Numbered from the stretch's first letter, positions 44,631 to 57,880 are shown. The stretch: 64,000 bases of DNA from Phyto melanocephala (GCA_941918925.1 OW799236.1:106222562-106286561); one strand, 5' to 3'. Numbers and translations: made by a program. Notes: generated by a model from the letters alone, not told the origin.

Positions 44631-44991
44631 AGTCCTCGTTTAGACAGGGAAACATTTGGAAGGAAAACATTTTGCTTGAAGAGAGGGACGGGTGGGGAAG
44701 AGAATATGAAATTTGTTTCCCGTTCTCGGAGGCACGCTTTGTGCTTTCATTCTTATTGTTTACATTTGCTATGCTTTTTGACATTTGCTTTTTTTTCTTT
44801 TCGGCTTGCTTTGTTCTCTATGTTTTATATTTGACTTTGTTTGAATAAAACTAAAAAAATAAAAAAAGTACTAAATAAAATTAAAAATTAATGTATAAAC
44901 TGGAATGTTTCCGACAACAATGGTTCCCTGTATGACCGCGAAGGAAAATACAAAAGAGAATTCCAGATGTTTCCCTGTCTAAACGGAGACT
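44631..44991. mobile_element. Inverted-repeat element flanked by AATA
   Basis: 361 bp; left end AGTCCTCGTTTAGACAGGGA, inverted right end AGTCTCCGTTTAGACAGGGA; 28 of 31 terminal positions match. AATA flanks both sides (44627-44630 and 44992-44995), a likely target-site duplication, though AT-rich DNA makes this weaker. The interior has a GC-richer TTTCCCGTTCTCGGAGGCAC patch and no transposase. Confidence 0.68.
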
Positions 44992-44995
44992 AATA

Positions 44996-47900
44996 TTTTT
45001 AAATAGTTTCTAAAATTATTTTTATTTTAAATTTCTTATTGACATAAAGTTAATTTTTATAATTTTTTAAATTGTTTTTGAATATGTGAAAAATTTTCCA
45101 TAAATAAATATTAAAATAAAACATAATTGAATTCTTTGATTGATTTTTTATATGAAAAAATTATCAAAAATTGTCTTAAAATATACAAATTTCTGTAAAT
45201 ATAGAATTCATTGATTCCAATTTAAGAATACAGATTTACATTAACAGATAATTACAAAATTTAAGAAAACAAAATTTTTTTTAATTAATTTTTACTTTTA
45301 TTATAAATATATGATTAAAAATAATTTAAAATTTTCTTCTTTACAAATAGAAAATTTTTCCAATTTTTTTAAAGAAAAAAAAATCCTTTTATATTCAAAT
45401 ACTACAATAAGACTGGTTCAAAACGTTATTAGTTAAAAATTAAGCTATAGGGTTTTATGTGGATAGTAACAATAATATTTATAATATAATATTTTAAGGA
45501 CATTTTGTTGGTCATTGCAATTATGAAGAGTTGCAGCAAAAAAGAAAATACATGATTTTTATGAGTAGTTTTTTCTTCTTTAGTGTTCTAAGCAAATGTA
45601 GTAATTTAATTTTGTTTACGAGTACAAGCATTTCCGTTTATAGTAAAATAATGCTTTTTATATATTTTTTTGCTGTTGTTGCTGTGTGTATTTTTTTTTC
45701 CTACATCAAAATGCATTGGTCGTTGGTCCTTCGAACTGCCTTGCATTTTGCAAAATCGCAGTCAAGTTCAGGGTTAATTAAACTAAAAATCCAATTTCTC
45801 TACAAGCACAATGAAATAAAATGACCAAACCCGGCACGACACGTGTATCGATAAATGATTGCATGTAGAAGTGTATGTATAAGAATGTATATATTAGTAG
45901 ATGTACACACATATATGATGAATGTTGCTTGTTGTTTAGCCGAAGGATGTTTGACTTTGATACAAAAGAGGATATATACATATATATTTGTTATTTTTTT
46001 ATAATACAAATGACATTGAGAAGGCGGGCATATTTCGAAAGGAAATATTTAAATACTTTTTTTACTTTCTAGGTTATAAAGGTATACGTAATGTTTGTCT
46101 ACAAAAAAATAATAGTAATAAAGATTAGCTCAAACTGTTTGTAGTTTCATAAGAGAATGAGTGTGTAGTTGATGGTATTATTTATATGACGGTAAAATAA
46201 CACGGTTTTAAGACAAAACTGCAAGTCATTTGCTTTTAATTTGGATGGATAAAGTCAGGTTACTCTTAATAAGGTAGTTTCAATTAAGCAGCTGATCATC
46301 AGCTGTTCCTTTCGATATCATCATCAAAATTTCATATATTTTTTCTCTTCTCTCATTATTTCCAATTGTCAACTTTATTCAAATATCTAAACTGTTTTCA
46401 CAAAATGTTCTCCAAAATGCAATAATCTTATATAATTAAACCGTGAATAAAGTGTTTCGTAATACAGAAAAGGGTATCTTTTTGCAACAAGAGCAAATTA
46501 AAAAAGGAAACTTTTTAAAAATTAACCTTTAAAAAAATTATATAGATGTATAATTTTAAAATAAAAAAAAAACTAAATATGTAACTCGAAAATTTTGGAT
46601 AAAAAATATAAAAATAATGATCTACAAACATAAAGAAAATTAAAATGTTTTCAACATTATACCTAGGTAGTTTTTGCAATTTTAATCAATACATTGATTT
46701 TACTTATATATGTATGTATGTATATTAGGGTACAGCCAAAATAAGGCCCTATCACCACGCTGTAACCGATGTTGTACTGAAACCGAGAAATTTTTCCTCA
46801 GGTCATTTCGGAACAAAAACGTTACGCGTTTCATAATTATTTAACTATTTACATTTCTTAATGTAATTATATGATTATAATCAAAATAACAATCTAAAAA
46901 CTATCTTTCTTAAGTGAAATTACTTAATTTTTTAGAACTTACTGAACCCAAACCTAATTGCATTTGACGCGGAACCTTTTTAAACGATATCGAAAATCTA
47001 AAGATGCAGTTCTTATTGTTTTTTATGCACTACATGGTATAAATAGGGCCATTTTGATATACATATTCAAAAAATTAAAAAAAAGTTGTTCCCTAATGTA
47101 TATATATGTATAAAAAAATACTTTTACAAAAACAATTTTTATTTTAAATAATTACACGTATTTTTTAGTTAAATATATGTTATATTATTATTAGGCCACA
47201 AAATTAAAGTAAAATGAAATGTGTAAAATTTTATTTAATTAAAAAAGCAGATTCAATTGAAATTTATGGTTGTTGTTGAATTGCTCAAAATGTACCAAGA
47301 AATACAATTTACCAAAAATGCCATCTCTGGCCATGTTGTTTGCAAATATTCTCTCTCAAACTATCTATTTCTCTTTGTTGCTCTCATTGTATCTGATAAT
47401 TCCGTTTTACACAGTTATTCGCATTCGCATTTTTGTTTTTTCTTGTCAAACAACACATTTTTTTACAGTTGTCATTTTGACATCGACGTTGTGTGTTTTT
47501 CAGAATATTCGGTGCGGTTGTGTCGTTATTCTTTTTGTTTAACATTTGCTATTTGAATAAAAACAAGGCGTTAAACGCTTTTTTTCTATTTCAAGCAGAC
47601 GGTTGTTCATTTTTAATTCCAATTCATTTGAAAAAAAATTAACCGAAAACAATTCTTGGTTTTCAAACAGCCTTTAATACACGTTTCATTAATAAATTTA
47701 AAGTTCAAAAAGAAAAAGTGATTGTTTTACGGATAAAAATAAAAAACAAATGTGTTCAAATTGTAAATTCAATACAAAAATCTGTGCAATAATTAAGTGA
47801 CCTCTTTTTTCGTCCGTTTATTTAAAGGATTGTGTTTGTTTTTTCTAATAATGCAAATTTAATAACGTATGGAATTCGCACGTATCTAAAACGTCAAGAT

Positions 47901-48220
47901 ATTTTTTAGTCAAGTGGCGGCCTACTTAAAATATATTTTTTGTTTTTAATTATTTTCCCAACAAAAATATACAGTTCCTCGTGTCCATAATTTTTTACAT
48001 TTGGATTATGTATGTACTCTTGTTTTATTTCTCGCGTTTATACTACACATACACATTAATTCATCTAATAAAAAAACACAAACTTATAAATTTCTTACAT
48101 CCATCAAATATTTTCTTATATACCTATAAACAAAATTCCAAAATAATAAAAAGAAATAAAAGTACAAAATAACGAAAAACAAGCAATAGTAACAACAAAA
48201 AAGAATTTGCTTTGTAATTA
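44996..48220. other. AT-rich desert with weak promoter-like patches
   Basis: No coding similarity. At 47340-47550 a CT-rich block (CTCTCTCAAACTATCTATTT) and GC-richer TCGGTGCGGTTGTGTCG stand out. Frames here (about 90-100 codons) overlap in two phases and have no domain. Short repeats such as GGTACAGCCAAAATAAGGCC (46729) are unassigned. Confidence 0.35.
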
Positions 48221-48226
48221 CGTGGA

Positions 48227-48272
48227 TATATAAGAGCGTGTTTTAGTCTAGTTTGTCTCAAACAGTGTTGCC
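48227..48272 (+). promoter_or_regulatory. Candidate core promoter (TATATAAG + CAGTGTTGCC)
   Basis: TATATAAG at 48227-48234 is followed 24 bases later by TCAAAC (a weak initiator, A at 48260) and CAGTGTTGCC at 48263-48272. The last is the exact reverse complement of the 10-mer present twice upstream of SC35. No open frame begins just downstream, so any transcript would have a non-coding first exon or be a long non-coding RNA. Confidence 0.3.
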
Positions 48273-48807
48273 GATTTCTAGCGAATTGTTAATTGTGCCT
48301 ATAATATCAAAAAATGTGTGTATATAAATTAAGCAAATAACAAACAATTTTTATTAATAGAGAATTTGGTAAACTTTTCTTTTAATAAATAAATGGGAAG
48401 TAGGTATGTATAGAAAAAAAGGTTTTTAAAATGTAAAAAATTATATAAATGTGCAAATTTGTAAATATTACTTATAACAAGAAAAGTTCTAAAATATCAT
48501 ATATGTACATACATATGTATCTGTTTAAAATAAAAACGTCTTCTGCAACACGTTGACTCCATATTCATAACCATTTTTTAGTAAAATTATTTCTAATTTT
48601 GACGTACTGCAACAAATACTGGATCCACGTAATTTTTTTTAAGCCTAGGTATTTTTTTATTTTTTTCGAAATCTCCTAAGTACAATTAAATATAAATTTT
48701 ACATGCTACATCATCTTTGCTAATTAGTTTTTTTAAAATTTTTTAATTATGTACTCAAATATGTATGTATGTTATATAGGTACATACTTATATTATTATT
48801 TACATAC

Positions 48808-48938
48808 TCGCCTGTGTTCTTGCATTCCGAGTGAAATTAAATCAATCGGAATTGCCATTGTATTGTTATTGATTATAACAACAATTTCATGGCAATTCCA
48901 AGTGATTTAATTTCACTCGAAATGTAGAACACAGGCGA
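48808..48938. mobile_element. Palindromic (foldback) MITE
   Basis: 131 bp that folds almost completely on itself: TCGCCTGTGTTCTTGCATTC ... GAGTGAAATTAAATCA ... GGAATTGCCAT on the left, the inverted copy on the right, with a loop of about 25 bases. A few mismatches and one gap separate the arms. Confidence 0.75.
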
Positions 48939-51900
48939 TTATTTATTATAATTCGGATTTCTAGTCTCGGTAACACTGATTCTACATAGCTATTCTTTGG
49001 ACTGCATATTCTTAACAATTTGTTCGTTTCTTGTTAATAACCAAGAAGGTTTTAGAAGAGTAACAATCTTATATGTATATTTACCGAAAAGTTTTATTGT
49101 TTTTGGTATCCATAATTTCTTAAAAGATTTTTGAAATATATTTCTTACCTTATCCTACATATACTATGTACCTACTTGTATATATGTAAGTACAGATGTA
49201 TTTATTAATTACGTTCTTATGAGTACATTTTACATTAATAATTTCTGTTAAAATTATTTTCCAATTATTACATAGACATATATTAATTTTCTATTGTTAT
49301 GCACATGTGTATATAGTACATTATTAATACATATGGATTTGTAAATATTTTTAGAAATATTTATGTAAGTTTTTCATTCATATTTTTGGTTATAAACTTT
49401 TCTTCTTGTGCATATGTTTTTATTTGCGTTTTCTTTGCTTTACACACACATAAATATACTCGCTCAGCATGCTTAATATTTTTGTTTGTTGTGTTGTTTA
49501 TATTCGGCAGTAGCCGACAACCAGAAAGGAAAAATAAACAAAATAGTAAACATCCTCTTGTCAGCGATAGGTGTTGCCAGTATGGTGTGGTTTTATTTGG
49601 CAGAGTTGGAAAATGGAAAAGTTTACTACATGTATAGTTTTAAATGAATAAGGGAAACGCAGTGTTTTTAAATGCGAAAAATTAATCAAGCGTCATTAAG
49701 GTTGGGTAAAAATTGCTAATGCTGTTTAGTGTTTTAAATAAATTTTTTTGTTGCATTTTTTGAACAAAATAAAGGCTAAGAACTGTTTTATCAACATTTT
49801 TTTAAAGTTAGAAAAGTAATATGTACCTATATAAATTATAGAAAAAGTATTTAAACTTATAAAATATAGATTTTCATATATATGTAGATATATTATTTAA
49901 AGTGCTTGAATCCGAGTTATAATATTTTTCTAAAATTCCATTTACGATCCAGTGAACTTTGAAATAAACATTTATATGCACTTTAAAAAGACAATAAAAC
50001 ACCAACAGAGTTTTAGAAATCATTTCCTATAAGTACCTATTTTATACGTATTTTTTGTAACCAAGAAAATCTAGTTTTTTTTATTTTTTTTTAACACGTA
50101 AAATAAACAAAAATAAAAAAGCTTAAGTTGTCAAAAACTTTATTTGTTACCAAAGTTTTCTCCAATAAAGTTTTAATAAAGAAAATTAAAGTAAAGCTTA
50201 TTTTGTCAATAATCTATTTTTATACATGTTAAAATGCTAAAATTCGATTTAAAACACGTTAAACCAATGTTAATCTTATTGCTATAACTTAAATTTTTTA
50301 TAGGTAGGTACTTTTATTTGTTCTTTATAAAATATGAATTTTATTTTATTTTTCGCAAATAGTAGACTTGAGCTTCTAAATGAGTAATAATATAAAATTA
50401 GTTTAAACTACCACAACCATACATACTAATACCTTGATAAGTATTAAAAACTTTAAATTAAATTTTTTTTTTTACAATTAAATACGGTTTTTTAGACGAT
50501 CAATTTCTTAATTGGTTACAAAATTTTGTTTTTATTTTGTTTAACCCTATTACAAATTTTTTTCCTTAAAATTTGAGAGAAAAAAATAATTAAGATGGAA
50601 TTAAAAATATAATGCTTAAAAATCTACAATCGTTGTTATCAAAATAACCTTAGCAGATGTAAATGAGTTGTGGCCTTTTATAAGGAACAAGCATGCTCAT
50701 AAGTTCATTATAGATTAGATGTAGCAAGTAGTGATTAATATTTAACAGGGTTAGCAGAAATTGCATACAATAAGTTATTCTCTTTGTCACCTACATATTT
50801 CACATGATTTTACTCCCTAAATGTTTGTATGTAATTCTCCTCAATAATAGATACAATTTGACCTAAAAAAACCTATTGGGATTAGATTTTTTGTTCTGCA
50901 GTTTCCATAACCTGAAGATAATGTATAATCTTATCATGAATTCCATCGTTTTTACATTTTTTTTTTAGATTTTTTCTTAAAAAACTTTTTAAAATTGCGG
51001 ACTATCTAGTCTTGTTACTATCGTTCGAAAATTTGAACACAGAACACAGAGTGGCTGTAGGTGTTATGATGATACAAAGATTCTACATAACTTAGCTGCG
51101 CAAACTTCCTTTGTTCACGTATTCTTTCACACAAAAATAGCGACTACGTCATGTAGGTTTAAGTGAATGCAAGTTTTGTTTAAATGTGATTTACGGAATT
51201 TATATATACTCTGATAAACTTTTTGGTAAACTTTTGCTAAAACATTTAAAAAAATATTTCATATTTATTAAAATTTTGGCTAGTTTGACACAGTTATTTT
51301 ACTTTTAATTAATTACAAAAAATCTAGTTTTCTTAAAATATCATAACGTATGCTTTTGTGCCAGTAAAGCCGTGAAGGTCATTTGCCCGATAAAGTCATC
51401 ATATTATATGTACTTTATGTTTAATGAAAAAAAAAAAAAAAAATATACATTCCGTTATTAAAAATATAAAATAATTTTTGCCTGTGGAATTTTTTATTTA
51501 TTTTAGCACAAAAAAATATGAAATAAGAAAAAAGAAAAAAATATTTTATTTCAAATTTATTCAGGTATTGTCAATAATATTAATTCTTTGAAGTTAGACA
51601 CAAAGGTCATTAGTCAAAAACTGCAGTTTTTTTTTTAATACCAGACAAAATATTAATTTTTCTGAATTATTGCCTAAAGAGCAATTGATTACGATAAAAA
51701 GCAGTTGTGTTATAGTAAAAAGAGAACAAATTTAGTAAATCCGAATCAAAAGCTGAAACTGTCATTTTTTGACGTTAACGTCAAAAACTTACTAGTTAAT
51801 AAATGTTCTATTTAAAATCTTTTCATTAGGAGAAGGTTGTTGCAAATAGATCCATCATATCATTAATGTTTGATCGTTGAATGTTTTATTTATTGGAATT

Positions 51901-53076
51901 AAATATTGCAAGTAAAAGAAATATATGTAAAAAATTAGTAAACGCACGAGTCCAACTCATGATAAAGTGAATCGATTTAGGTAAAACATGCATGATTTTA
52001 ACATTAACGTGTCATTGGAGATCATGTGTTTATATAAATACATATATTAATTAAATGCGCTCCATTCCAATAAGTGCATAAAATGCATGAATATTAGAAG
52101 TAAAGAAAACGAGGGAGGCATAACGAATGCATTCTTTTGCACTATTGATTAAGAAGTCATACTTTGAACAAGTGCAAAACTAAGTAAATTTGTATTGACA
52201 AAATTGTCAAAATTTTTAAGGTTTTTTGGAAGATGTTGATAGATATTAGCTTATAGCATTATCACTAACTAACTTTTTGGGCTAAACCACCAAAAAAAAG
52301 CTTAATGGTTTTACTTTTCAGCACACACCTAAATAAACCTATCTGAACATTGTTAAATGACTTCAACAAAAAGAAATCAAGTTTCAATCGACATACATAC
52401 ATACAAACATATGCACATACCATACTTATCAACCGGCTTTTTTATTTTGTCTTTATTTGCACTTACTCTATGAATTCCGCTAACCACATTCTAAGTAAAA
52501 GACATTGTGCTAAACATGCAATAATAAATGCCGGTATTTTTCATAAAACCAACAGGGCTAAATTAAAAAAAAGAAACGTCAATCTAGAAGAATTTATTGC
52601 GTAAAACATACATTTGTTTACACACAGTAACTAAAAGTGAGGTTTGAAAATACAAAACAATTCATTAATAAAAAATTTAGTTGCTAAAAATTTTAATATA
52701 AAAAAAAAAAAACACAAAATAGTCATCGTTTCCAAGAAATATAAAAAAATTCTTTACACTTTTACTCTATCAGAAAAGGGGGGGTATAATAATTTCGTTA
52801 TTGCATTTGAAACATACAGACATATATCAATTTTGTTACAGACTTCACATCCGTTGGGTACTTGTTAAAATCACAATAGGTCATGAATGGTAGGAAATTT
52901 GTTAGAAATATTTTTATTTGATTTTAATTAAATTTAATATATGAAAAATTAACAATATCGGTCAACCAATAACAGACATATGTATGTATGAAATGTTTAG
53001 TGTATTCACAAGAAGTAAAATAAATAAAAATAATTGTTTCGTTTATTGTACAATTTTTCAACCTTTTTAAAATATA
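48939..53076. other. AT-rich desert, no gene seen
   Basis: No recognisable protein in any frame; simple repeats only. Near 52985-53035 the phrase TTAGTGTATTCACAAGAAGT resembles the left arm of the element at 58291. Confidence 0.4.
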
Positions 53077-53430
53077 AACAAGTAAGAGTGCTATATTCGG
53101 CCATGCCGAATCTTATATACCCTTCACAACGTGTAGTCATTCATCCCATATGAAATACGTACATTCAAAAAAATAAATAAAAAAAATTTAAAAAAAAGTT
53201 AAAAAAAAATTTAAAAAAAATTAAAAATTAAAAAAAAATTAATTCAAATATAAATAATAAATATAAAACAAAAAAAAAATAAACAAAAAAATTAAAAAAA
53301 ATAAAAATATAAATAATATATTAAATCAAAAATAAAAAAAAAAATTAAAAAAAAAAAATTAAAAAAAAAAATATAAAACAAGTAAGAGCGCTATATTCGG
53401 CCGTGCCGAATCTTATATACCCTTCACAAC
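53077..53430 (+). mobile_element. Two nested heads of the TATATTCGGC repeat
   Basis: AACAAGTAAGAGTGCTATAT at 53077 and AACAAGTAAGAGCGCTATAT at 53377 each start a copy. Between them is the family's A-rich tract, at least 180 bp of almost pure A with scattered T. The second copy seems to have inserted into, or recombined within, the A-rich tract of the first. Confidence 0.6.
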
Positions 53431-53490
53431 GTTTTTTTATAAGTACGGTAAATTTACTATTTTGTACAGACGTAAACAAGAGCGACAAGC

Positions 53491-53790
53491 TTAAGGAGCT
53501 AATGCACGATATGTTTTTTACATCTGACTTGTCAAATTTTCCACTGCTAATACGAACATATCGTGTGTTACCTTTAAAACAATACTTCTGTAAAAAATCA
53601 TCTGACAAAAATTCAATTAAAGCGCCCTCTATTTTCTTCTGTCAAAACATATGACATCAGCCGTTTGCAGAAATCTCTGCTGCTGTAAAGTAGTCAGCGA
53701 CGGCTGCCTGTAAAAGTACAATTTAGATTTACATATGTCTCACAAATTTTAAAGTCAGATGTAAAAAACATGCCGTGTATTATAGCCTTT
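53491..53790. mobile_element. Inverted-repeat element with TTTTTTACATCTGAC arms
   Basis: About 300 bp. Left arm GATATGTTTTTTACATCTGA, inverted right arm GGCATGTTTTTTACATCTGA, both extending through TAATGCACG/TAATACACG. A single similar arm (TTTTTTACGTCTGACTTGTT) is at the right edge of the window near 63915. No coding sequence. Confidence 0.6.
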
Positions 53791-54066
53791 AGGAGTTTTG
53801 TATGTGGTTTGTTATGTAATAAAATTTTAATACTTGCCACTTAACGCTTTTGTTTTGGTTTGACTGTTAGTTACGTAAATAATTCAAATCCAATGTGTTA
53901 ATAATTTATAAAACTTTATTTTTTTTATACACTTTGTTTGAGATGTACAGGCACCGCCTAATATAGCTCCCTAACTTATTTATTTTATTTGTTTTTATTT
54001 TTTCATTTTACGCTATGTGTCTAACCATAAAAAAAAATTTTACTATTTAAATATATTAACGTTTTT

Positions 54067-55253
54067 ATACCCTTCACATGAGGGTGTGTAAAAAGTGTAT
54101 AAATAAGTTTGTCATTCCGTTTGTAATTTTTACAATGTTCAATTGAGCCCCTATAAAGTACATACATTTTGATAGTTCAAGGAATTGATAAGTCTGTCCG
54201 CGTGCATGTTGAAATCAAATTTTTTAAACCTGACGTATACTTGATACCTTTATATGGTATCAATTTTGCTATTGAAAATCGGTTATATGGCCATATTATG
54301 AGCTGATATATGCGCTCAAGAAGACGATTGATGTTTGGAAAAAAAAATTAAGTTAAAGTTCAGATTATCGATTTCTTACATAAGGTTTGGCTAGAGTTGC
54401 ACCATATTAGTCAGTCTTTAGTCAGGTTTGGCTACAGTTGCACCATATTAATAGTCTTCACACTGTTAGAGGTGATAAGTAACAAAATTGCCATATAAAT
54501 AACTGAAATATAATTACGTCAAAGCGTAAACTTCAAAAAATTTTCTTCTTGTTTAAATTATGCCTCCATATTTACTTTTTGCGAATTTACAGGCGAGTTT
54601 TTAGAGGAAGCGTTTAACATTTATTATTATTATTTCAATAATATTAATGGTAAATAATTAACAAATTTGTTTTTTTTTAATTCGCGCATTTAAAAAAATA
54701 TATCAAAATAATACATTTAACAAGTTAAAATTTTAATTACAAATTTACTACAATCTAGTAAATTTGCTTTAAATTTTAAAATGGTAACATTGTTTATCGT
54801 TTTGACAGTTAGTGGCATGCAAATTTAGGTGCCATTGCGGAAAATGTGAGTGCAATAGTATAAAATTGTAAGTGTATTAAGTTTTTCGAACTGTTAGTGG
54901 CATGTGTAAACGCTAGTTAAGATTGTAAGAAATTCTCCTCTCTATATTGAAGAAAAACGGCGATAGTACTAACTTTCCCCGTTATGACGCATTTATACAT
55001 TTTTTAAACATAAGTAAGTGTTGTATAAAAAATGAATGTAAAAATTATCAACAAAATGTGTATAACCAATACGACGTACAACACCTACAAAGTAGGAGAA
55101 TGAGCAAATAATTTTAGCTGTCCTATACTTAAACATTAACAAAATTTCGCGGCTGCTAATACAAATTTATGTTTATATGCACATGATGATACAAATTGTG
55201 TGAAGGGTAGAAAAGATTCGACAAAGCCGAATTTAATACTCTGACTTGTTTTG
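54067..55253 (-). mobile_element. TATATTCGGC-family repeat, diverged and expanded copy
   Basis: Begins ATACCCTTCACATGAGG with GTTTGTCATTCCGTTTGTAA and GTCTGTCCGCGTGCATG, ends TTCGACAAAGCCGAATTTA then CTCTGACTTGTT at about 55253. The length exceeds the intact copy, so something inserted. Inside, a local tandem duplication of about 40 bp (GGTTTGGCTA ... TTGCACCATATTA, twice at 54387-54455). Confidence 0.5.
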
Positions 55254-55632
55254 TTTTTCTCTGTTTTGCTTTTCCGTAGTTCTTTTATGGCACTTATGAT
55301 GTGTATTTTTACACTTTAGTTTTACTATTTTTTCAAATTTTTTTTCTAAAAAACATGACTCATGTCTCGTTGTTGGTTTTTGATTTAGCTTCTATTTCTT
55401 TGGTTAAGCTGTATATTTTCCTTTCATTTAATGATTTTGAAATAACGACAGTTTGGCGGTTTTTCAAGTGTTGTTCATATTTATAAAATTTAGTTTGTTA
55501 GTTAGTTTCTTTTTTTGCAGTTAGAACTTTATTAAAAATTAAAACGAAACAATAAAAAATTTAAGGACTTCAAAAACATTGCATTCCACGAGCAGGGTAT
55601 TACAAAAAAAGTAAATTTTTCTAAAATATTAA
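55254..55632. other. AT-rich spacer between repeats
   Basis: No feature recognised; the 61-codon frame here is AT-rich and without similarity. Confidence 0.4.
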
Positions 55633-56346
55633 AAAACAAGTAACAGTGCTATATTCGGCCGTGCTGAATCTTATATACCCTTCACAACGTGTAGTCATGC
55701 AATAACAATTGTTTGTATCACCATTCATCTCATATAAAATACGTACATAGATGTAGAAAAACATACAAAAAAAATTTAAAAAAAAATTTAAAAAAAAAAA
55801 TTTTAAAAAAATATATTAAAAAAAAAATAAAAAAATAAAACAAATTAAAAAAAAAAATTAAAAAAATTCTTAAAAAAAATTTAAAAAAAATAATAAAATA
55901 TAAATAATATATTAAATATAATAAATTTTTTTTGGCTCAGCTGGAATTCGATGCCCCGTTTACTTTAACCAGTATGTATGTAGGTTGTTGTTGTAATTGT
56001 GAAAAAAAACGAGGTGGTCGTGGTTTTTTGTTCATATCTCAGACAGTTATGGGGCGATTGTGCTGAATTTCAATAGCGATTCATTCCTGGATATTTCCAA
56101 GAGATTGATACCATATACAGATCTGAGGAACATATAGTTGCTTCTAAAAGTTGATTTCAACCAACACACGGACAGACGGGCAGATGGACAGACGGACAGA
56201 GGGTCAGAGCTTAATCGACTCCTCTATTCATAAGCTTTCAGAAAATATATACTTTATGGGGTCGAAAATGAAAATTGTAGAAATTACAAACAGAATGACA
56301 AAGCTATATACATATAACCTTGTGCACCACAGGTGAAGGGTATAAA
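55633..56346 (+). mobile_element. TATATTCGGC-family repeat, near full-length copy
   Basis: AACAAGTAACAGTGCTATAT head, ACCCTTCACAACGTGTAGTC, an A-rich middle, a tandem GACGGACAGA-like tract (56169-56205), TTATGGGGTCGAAAATG, and the tail AGGTGAAGGGTATAAAA. About 714 bp. Opposite orientation to 13311-14125; comparison of the two defines both ends of the family. Confidence 0.6.
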
Positions 56347-57689
56347 AAGAAACAAGATGTTCTAAACATCTCAGTGACTACACTCGAAACAAAGCCATTT
56401 AGTGAAATTAGTGAAATATGTATAACATAAGCTAAGCAAGCATATACCTAGCAGCTGAATTAAGCTGCCGTCGAGTGTTTTTTTAGGAACTACCGCCGTT
56501 GTTAAAAGCCATCGACTTGGACCTTTTCACAGTAATGTTTGTTTTATTTTTTTTATTTTTATGACAATATGTTTTGGCATTTTATATCTATTACACACGT
56601 ACACACAGAAACTATTCAAATAACGAATACAATAAAAAAATGCGAACCAAAATTATGCTTGTTTAAAATAACCGGCTTTTTTTAATTTTGTAAAAATATT
56701 GTAAAAAATTGACGCTTTAAGAAAACTAATATAAATAATTAAACTAAAAAGCCGGTTAAAAATAGTCGAATACAAATAATTCTATCTCTCTGTTTTTAAT
56801 GTAATAAAATGTTAATATTTGTATTTTTGTTTATCACTTTTGTTCTTAATTTTTTTTACGTTGGTCAAAAAAAGCTCTGGTGAAAAAATTTCTTTCTGAA
56901 TTCTTGATTCATTTATTCTTTAGGCAATAATTTAGGAAAATGTATATTTTGTTTGGTGTTAAACAAACACACAGTTTCTGTCTTAAGACATTTTTGCGTT
57001 AATTTAATAAAATATTTTAGACCTTTTAGTTATTAGTTAGACAGGAATTGTAAAATAGTGGCAATATACAATTGTTTACCTCTTCTTCTTAGTTAGTTTT
57101 CAACTTTTTACAGAATTAAGTATTATATGTATGTAATTTGAACTATTAAATATAGGTCTGTTTGCAGCTAAACTTTTTAAGTAAAGTTCGGTAAAATAAA
57201 AATGAACAACAATTTACTTTCGGCAAAAAATTTTTAAAAATATGGAAAATTAAAAAAAAAATTAATTAAATTTTTTTTACCACTTAACTGATCTAACAAC
57301 AACAATTTTAAGAGGGTAAAAATTATTTTTGAAGTATCTTCATCATATACATGATTACACCAACAAAAGCACAAAAAAAACTTTTTGACAGTTTAATAAA
57401 AACAATAAAAATTGCTTAGAAGAAAATGTAAGATAATAAAAAAATTCATCAATAGCCATACAAATTGTTGAACAAAAGTTATTCGCCAGACATTAATTTA
57501 CTTTGTATTCTTATTGGTTTATATAATTTTTTATATATTTTAAAGCCGATTGTGTGACAAGTTTCCAATCCACACTAAGAATATGTTTTAACAAAATCTA
57601 TAGAAAATATTTAAGAAAATGAAGCTTTTAAATTCAGTGTAATTTTTTTCAAGTGGCAACTCTAAAAATTCAGCTTACTTAGAAACTCA
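56347..57689. other. AT-rich spacer with a small hairpin
   Basis: An 89-bp inverted repeat (AACCGGCTTTTT at 56669 against AAAAAGCCGGTT ending 56757) is flanked at a distance by direct CGAATACAA motifs. CCGGCTTTTTTA-type pieces also occur near 52433 and 58613. No gene. Confidence 0.4.
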
Positions 57690-57880
57690 AACCAGCAGAC
57701 CATGGAAAGCGCCGGAAACTTGTTCAATGGGTAGTAGTGATCAGTAGCAGAGAAGTCAATGTCAATTTTTCGAAAAAGTCATCTTCTCCGAGGAAGCGGA
57801 TTTCCATCTGAATGGCTAATTGAATAGTCGAATTTAGGGCGTTATCGGTGAGATGCTGCCATATATCTGTGGAAAACTCA
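57690..57880 (+). pseudogene. Transposase central remnant (mariner/IS630-like DDE family)
   Basis: Frame-broken reading gives FEKVIFSEEADFHLNG, matching the known (K)VIFSDEAHFxLNG block around a catalytic acidic residue of the family, preceded by a KRR..LVQWVV-like stretch in another frame. Stops directly after the motif. Same family as 38290-38490 and 60050-61075. Confidence 0.7.

Noticed and set aside
44624..44848. 74-codon frame starting MNKSS
   Set aside because: Begins at the border of the 44631-44991 inverted-repeat element; chance frame.
46287..46305. CAGCTGATCATCAGCTG as a palindromic regulatory site
   Set aside because: Two E-boxes in AT-rich DNA, not a perfect palindrome and with no gene nearby.
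47257..47556. Overlapping 99- and 90-codon frames
   Set aside because: Two phases of the same low-GC DNA, no signal of a real protein; possible regulatory block instead.
52350..52604. 84-codon frame with basic residues
   Set aside because: No recognised domain, no splice context, and A-rich composition explains the Lys/Asn content.
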